Shown here: positions 6,484-9,730 of the stretch, piece by piece | How the letters are laid out: the number at the start of each line of letters is the position of its first letter | Numbering within the stretch: position 1 is the first letter of the stretch | Origin: Bacteroidales bacterium | GTDB taxonomy: Bacteria > Bacteroidota > Bacteroidia > Bacteroidales > VadinHA17 | Assembly: GCA_017882245.1 (NCBI GenBank) | Contig: JADGPV010000076.1 | Coordinates: 1 to 9,730 of the forward strand | Direction of reading: 5' to 3' | Length of the DNA: 9,730 nt | Notes under the pieces: generated by a model | Told to the model about the DNA's origin: nothing | The model's database searches: none | The model's input: the letters and a program-made list of their open reading frames with translations, nothing else | Made by a program: the position numbers and the translations under genes

Positions 6484-7332
6484 TTATTTTACGTTCATGG
6501 CAGCAAGCATGTTGCCATAAACATTGTTAAGGGAAGAAAGGTTGTCATTCAGTTTTGATACCTGTTCACGGTATTTTTTGGTGTCATCTGCTGAACCTGA
6601 GAGATCTTTCATCATTGCCTCGATACCCTTATAGATCGTATCTGAATTCTTGACATGATCACTGGCGCCGCGAAGCTGCAGTTCATATGCTGCATTGAGG
6701 GCAGAGAGGCTTTTATTAAGATTCTCAAGCTTCTCATGGTATGATTTACCACCGGTTTCAATCGTTTTGGTTGATTCTCCGATAGCCTGATACACTGTGC
6801 TTGTATCGCTCATGGACCTGACTGTCTGCCTGACAGAATCGGAAAGGTTCATGAGTGATTCGTTGGCTTTTTTAATCGTGCTGGCGTATTCATTTGTTGT
6901 GGCAGCCAGATCACCCATGGCATTGAAATTTTTTGTTGTCTCAGTGAGTTTCTTCAGGCCCTGACTCAGTTTTTCAAAGACATCGGGAGTAATACCTGCG
7001 TTAGAAAGCATCTTGTCAAACTGTGATAGTCCTGCTCCACCTCCACCTCCTCCTCCGAAGGTATCTGAGAATCCGATAGCTTCTCCACCATAGCCGGGGT
7101 CAAGCTGGGGATATACAAGTTTCCAGTCGGGTTCTTCCTTCAATGGCTCAAAGGCAGATAAGAAGAAGATGCAAGCCTCTGTTACAAGACCAATTGAGAG
7201 GATTAATCCTGCCATGGGGTAGTGCTGGATTTTGAAAAGAGCACCGATGATTACGACTGAGGCGCCCCAGCCGTAAACTTTTGCCATAAAAGTTTTCCAC
7301 GTCGTTGTATGTACAAATTCCGAAAGGCCCAT
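6484..7332 (-). CDS. gldL: GldL/PorL, T9SS inner-membrane motor subunit
   Basis: GldL forms a pentamer around two GldM helices and carries the proton path that powers T9SS export and, where present, gliding. Two transmembrane helices are visible (about 15-35 and 41-61) with the family hallmarks VYGWGASVVIIGALFKIQHY and LSIGLVTEACIFFLSAFEPL. Y20, K34, H37 and E52 align with F. johnsoniae Y13, K27, H30 and E49, so the motor should be functional. The loop between helices is four residues shorter than in F. johnsoniae. DWKLVYPQL (69-77) leads into a seven-glycine run (93-99) and then a helical cytoplasmic domain (about 102-282) with an internal repeat at 198-220 and 254-276. At 282 residues it is longer than F. 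johnsoniae GldL (about 215) and nearer to PorL. It sits 26 bases after gldK; start ATG is 7330-7332. Confidence 0.95.
   Translation of the reverse strand: MGLSEFVHTTTWKTFMAKVYGWGASVVIIGALFKIQHYPMAGLILSIGLVTEACIFFLSAFEPLKEEPDWKLVYPQLDPGYGGEAIGFSDTFGGGGGGGAGLSQFDKMLSNAGITPDVFEKLSQGLKKLTETTKNFNAMGDLAATTNEYASTIKKANESLMNLSDSVRQTVRSMSDTSTVYQAIGESTKTIETGGKSYHEKLENLNKSLSALNAAYELQLRGASDHVKNSDTIYKGIEAMMKDLSGSADDTKKYREQVSKLNDNLSSLNNVYGNMLAAMNVK
7036..7056 (-). repeat. gldL: Glycine-codon trinucleotide tract in gldL
   Basis: Seven consecutive GGA/GGT codons encode the polyglycine linker at GldL residues 93-99, between the membrane part and the cytoplasmic helical domain. The tract uses only two closely related codons, so it could change length by replication slippage in whole-codon steps without shifting the frame. 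Confidence 0.6.
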
Positions 7333-7358
7333 TTATTTAAAATTTTAGGTTAAACAAC

Positions 7359-8693
7359 TTAATTATTGACTCCAATATATGTTCTTACATTACGGAACCC
7401 TACAAATGATTTTGCTGAGTCCTGGTATTCATAATCCCTTGAGGATGTCTGCATGAAGTATGCTATATCTTTCCATGAACCTCCTCTGATGACCTTGCGC
7501 TTGAGCACAGGCGGATCTTCCGGTCTGGCGTTGTACTCATAGTCGGGGTTCAGGTCATGAGTGAAGACATATGCTGACGGATGGTAGGCATTTGAAGTCC
7601 ATTCCGAGACGTTGCCGGCCATATCGAACAGACCGTACTCATTGGGTTCGAAAGAAGCCACCTTGATGGTGTATACGGCTCCGTCGTCAATATAATTACC
7701 GCGCAGAGGTTTGAAGTTGGCAAGGAAGCATCCCTGGTAGTTACGTGTATAAGGACCGCCCCATGGGTACATTGAAAGATCAAGTCCGCCTCTTGCAGCA
7801 TATTCCCATTCGGTCTCAAGGGGCAGGCGGTAGTTGTGAACATCAGCCACTCCCTGAGCACGCAGATGCTCATTCATGTAATTAGTACGCCATACGCTGA
7901 AAGCGCGGGCCTGCATCCATGATACTCCGACTACAGGATAGTCATCATAGCCCGGGTGCCAGAAATAGAGGGTTGCCCATGGTTCATTGAATGAATAGGT
8001 AAAGTCCCTGATCCATGCAAGTGTGTCAGGATAGATGTTTACCACATGGTGCATGATGAATGATGAGCGGTTCACGACGTCTGTGGTGTTTCCCTCCAGG
8101 TCGGTGACCTTACCCTCGTACACTTTGTCCTTGTAATTGTATTTTGCCTTGGCAGCCTGTTTGTAGTCAACCCAGAAATATGAATAATTCAGGAGCCGGG
8201 TATCCCACTGCTTGTTGGCGTTGAATCTTTCTTCAGGCGGATAGTACATTGTTTCAAGAACGGGGAGGATGTTTTCATCTTCGTAATCTATCTCCTGGTC
8301 CCAGTTCAGGACGTTAGGTTCCAGCACGTTTCCTTCTTTATCAGTTCTGAAGAACTCATACCCTTCAATTCCTTCCTCACCCAGTTTGGTTCTAAGGATA
8401 GAATCACGTACCCAGTAGGTAAACTGGCGGTATTTGTTGTTGGTAATCTCTGTCTGGTCCATCCAGAAAGCCTCTACTGTAACTGTCTTTGATATACTGT
8501 TCATGGCACGCAGAGGATCCTGATCGCTCGGGCCTTGGGTGAATGAGCCTGCCGGTATGAATGCCATCTCAAAAGGTTCAGGTTCATAGAACTTTTTTCT
8601 CCCCTGAACACCGGTCAACTCCCCGGTGTCAGTATTGGCACAGCTTCCCAATATCAAGGCTAATGTAACAGCTAAAAGGGTTACCTTTTTCAT
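7359..8693 (-). CDS. gldK: GldK/PorK, T9SS ring lipoprotein with FGE-like fold
   Basis: GldK is the outer-membrane-anchored lipoprotein that forms the periplasmic T9SS ring with GldN. The 444-residue product has a lipoprotein signal peptide with lipobox LGSC (15-18), making C18 the lipidated residue. The rest is a formylglycine-generating-enzyme/sulfatase-modifying-factor fold: FIPAGSFTQG (45-54), FWMDQTEITNNKY (76-88), YRLPLETEWEYAARGG (288-303), GLFDMAGNVSEW (354-365), VIRGGSW (401-407) and FVGFRNVRT (430-438). An insertion at about 100-240 splits the fold, as is usual in GldK. The catalytic cysteines of true formylglycine-generating enzymes, expected just after the RGGSW motif, are absent; the only mature cysteines are C18 and C322. 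A structural rather than enzymatic role follows. Start ATG is 8691-8693, 47 bases after porP. Length agrees with the family (about 440-490). Confidence 0.95.
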   Translation of the reverse strand: MKKVTLLAVTLALILGSCANTDTGELTGVQGRKKFYEPEPFEMAFIPAGSFTQGPSDQDPLRAMNSISKTVTVEAFWMDQTEITNNKYRQFTYWVRDSILRTKLGEEGIEGYEFFRTDKEGNVLEPNVLNWDQEIDYEDENILPVLETMYYPPEERFNANKQWDTRLLNYSYFWVDYKQAAKAKYNYKDKVYEGKVTDLEGNTTDVVNRSSFIMHHVVNIYPDTLAWIRDFTYSFNEPWATLYFWHPGYDDYPVVGVSWMQARAFSVWRTNYMNEHLRAQGVADVHNYRLPLETEWEYAARGGLDLSMYPWGGPYTRNYQGCFLANFKPLRGNYIDDGAVYTIKVASFEPNEYGLFDMAGNVSEWTSNAYHPSAYVFTHDLNPDYEYNARPEDPPVLKRKVIRGGSWKDIAYFMQTSSRDYEYQDSAKSFVGFRNVRTYIGVNN

Positions 8694-8740
8694 ATACTGA
8701 TAAATTTAAGAATGCAAGTAAGTTATTTTTTCAAACCCAA

Positions 8741-9685
8741 TCATAGAAACCTAATGCTTTTATATTTAGTATCACTCTTCCCCAGGCCGAGATCAAAACT
8801 GTATGACACAATGAATTCATGCGATCCGCTTGTGCCTTTTCTGATCTCTGAAAGAGGGAAGTCATACCCATATCCAATTTTTAGACCGTTATACAATTCT
8901 ACGCCTGCGAAACCTGTAAGAGCATCGCTGACTCTGTAAGAAACGCCACCCCATACCTTTTTATTGTATCTGACCATTCCTGTTCCTACATATTGTGTTG
9001 TAGCGCCATCGTTTACGATATAAACTGAGGGTATAAGCTCAAAGGCCGGATTAGGCAGCTGGAGATAATAACCTGCCGTAAAGTGATATTCACGGCTTAC
9101 GTAAGTTGCTGTTTCTGAATATTTTATTTTAGGCTGGTTAACATGAGTGACAGAAATGCCGGCATAATAATTTAGTCCTTCGTAATAAACACCTGTCGAA
9201 ATATCAAGTGCAACGTAACTTTGATCATTTTCCGGGATCAGGGGGTCCCCGGAAGGAGGTGTATGTGACGTTCCGGAGGGAATGAACCACTCTGGTTTAA
9301 GCGTCTTGTTAAGCATACCTGCGCTGAAACCGGCTCCGAGCGTACCCCTGCCGACAGGAAAGAGGTATGAATAGGAGAGATTTAAATTTATATCGTTACT
9401 GAAACCGTACTTATCAGCTTCCACAAGCAGTCCGGCACCGCTGCTCAGACCGAAAAGATTAAATGGAGTATTGATATTGAAAATAGTTGTGGAAGGTGCT
9501 CCTTTAAATCCGACCCATTGCTGACGCGTAAGTGCCGTAGCCTGGATCATCCCGCTCATGCCTGAATAGCCGGGGTTATAAGTTTGGGTATTAAACATAT
9601 AATGACTAAGGACCGCGTCCTGCTGCCCCGAGGCTATGCTAACCGAAACAATTAAAACAAGGATGACTGTCCTGACTTTCTTCAT
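8741..9685 (-). CDS. porP: PorP/SprF family T9SS outer-membrane protein
   Basis: The product (314 residues from the chosen ATG) belongs to the PorP/SprF barrel family. These outer-membrane proteins work with the T9SS, and some family members serve particular cargo or anchor PorE-type partners. A signal peptide is visible (KK, hydrophobic 7-19, cleavage before QQ at 21-22). Family hallmarks are LSHYMFNTQTYNPGYSGM (26-43), RQQWVGFKGAP (54-64), GVYYEGLNYYAGISVTH (165-181), GSHEFIVSYSF (287-297) and the C-terminus KYKSIRFL. I chose the ATG at 9683-9685 because it gives a clean signal peptide, MKKVRTVILV. An in-frame ATG at 9698-9700 has an AAGGG five bases upstream and would add five residues, and a GTG at 9704-9706 would add seven. 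Its position directly before gldK matches the porPKLMN order of P. gingivalis and makes it the core-operon PorP rather than one of the scattered paralogues. The operon promoter lies at or beyond the right edge. Confidence 0.92.
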   Translation of the reverse strand: MKKVRTVILVLIVSVSIASGQQDAVLSHYMFNTQTYNPGYSGMSGMIQATALTRQQWVGFKGAPSTTIFNINTPFNLFGLSSGAGLLVEADKYGFSNDINLNLSYSYLFPVGRGTLGAGFSAGMLNKTLKPEWFIPSGTSHTPPSGDPLIPENDQSYVALDISTGVYYEGLNYYAGISVTHVNQPKIKYSETATYVSREYHFTAGYYLQLPNPAFELIPSVYIVNDGATTQYVGTGMVRYNKKVWGGVSYRVSDALTGFAGVELYNGLKIGYGYDFPLSEIRKGTSGSHEFIVSYSFDLGLGKSDTKYKSIRFL

Positions 9686-9705
9686 CTTCAAAAAGTGCAT
9701 TTGCA

Positions 9706-9710
9706 CCCTT
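9706..9710 (-). promoter_or_regulatory. porP: Shine-Dalgarno-like AAGGG upstream of porP
   Basis: AAGGG on the minus strand ends five bases before the ATG at 9698-9700. This is the main argument for starting porP there instead of at 9683-9685. Shine-Dalgarno sites are poor predictors in Bacteroidota, so I kept the start that gives the better signal peptide. Confidence 0.3.
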
Positions 9711-9730
9711 AAAAATAACGAGTAAATTAA

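Noticed and set aside
7550..7873. Minus-strand open frame of 107 codons inside gldK
   Set aside because: It is an out-of-frame shadow of the FGE-like domain of gldK, with no independent start signal or recognisable family.
8701..8708. TAAATTTA as an internal promoter before gldK
   Set aside because: It is a 7 of 8 match to the -7 consensus, but it is palindromic and A/T-rich. It is so close to the gldK ATG that almost no leader would remain. An A/T-rich gap gives such matches by chance.
1..9730. RNA genes, CRISPR arrays, insertion sequences, phage or attachment sites
   Set aside because: No tRNA-like cloverleaf, spaced direct repeats, transposase or integrase similarity, or target-site duplications were seen. 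Nearly the whole window is accounted for by conserved coding genes.

Overview
The window comes from a member of the Bacteroidota. The evidence is a complete porP-gldK-gldL-gldM-gldN gene set, which encodes the core and motor of the type IX secretion system (T9SS, Por secretion) found only in that phylum. A DUF5723 outer-membrane protein and -7 boxes of the Bacteroidota form TAnnTTTG also fit. The gene order, with porP directly upstream of gldK, resembles the porPKLMN cluster of Porphyromonas gingivalis. A Bacteroidales or Marinilabiliales-like source is my best guess, but the genus cannot be read from the sequence.

Layout from left to right. (1) Bases 1-1140, plus strand: the 3' part of a DUF5723 beta-barrel gene, cut by the window edge. 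(2) Bases 1141-2636, minus strand: mlaE then mlaF, the permease and ATPase of an MCE/Mla-type lipid transporter, coupled by an ATGA overlap. The last base of the DUF5723 stop codon is directly followed by the mlaF stop codon on the other strand. (3) Bases 2637-2749: a divergent promoter region. (4) Bases 2750-3835, plus strand: a monofunctional mannose-1-phosphate guanylyltransferase that makes GDP-mannose. (5) Bases 3836-3918: a convergent intergenic stretch packed with GGGCGTCG/CGACGCCC inverted repeats and a likely terminator. (6) Bases 3919-9700, minus strand: the T9SS operon, transcribed right to left as porP, gldK, gldL, gldM, gldN, with gaps of 19-47 bases.

How the genes work together. 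GldL and GldM form the inner-membrane, proton-driven motor. All five charged or polar residues linked to motor function in Flavobacterium johnsoniae have counterparts here (GldL Y20, K34, H37, E52; GldM R9). GldM spans the periplasm to the ring made of lipoprotein GldK and periplasmic GldN. PorP is an outer-membrane barrel attached to that machinery. MlaEF would move phospholipids between membranes, and GDP-mannose would feed surface glycans. All these genes serve the cell envelope, but only the porP-gldN block is clearly a single functional unit.

I found no tRNA, rRNA, CRISPR array, insertion sequence or phage gene. No gene-free stretch exceeds about 115 bases. This is mostly a conserved core-genome region rather than an accessory island, and I see no clearly new system. 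The items most worth a second look are the palindrome cluster, the repeats and polyglycine linker within GldL, and the mlaEF pair without its MCE partner.
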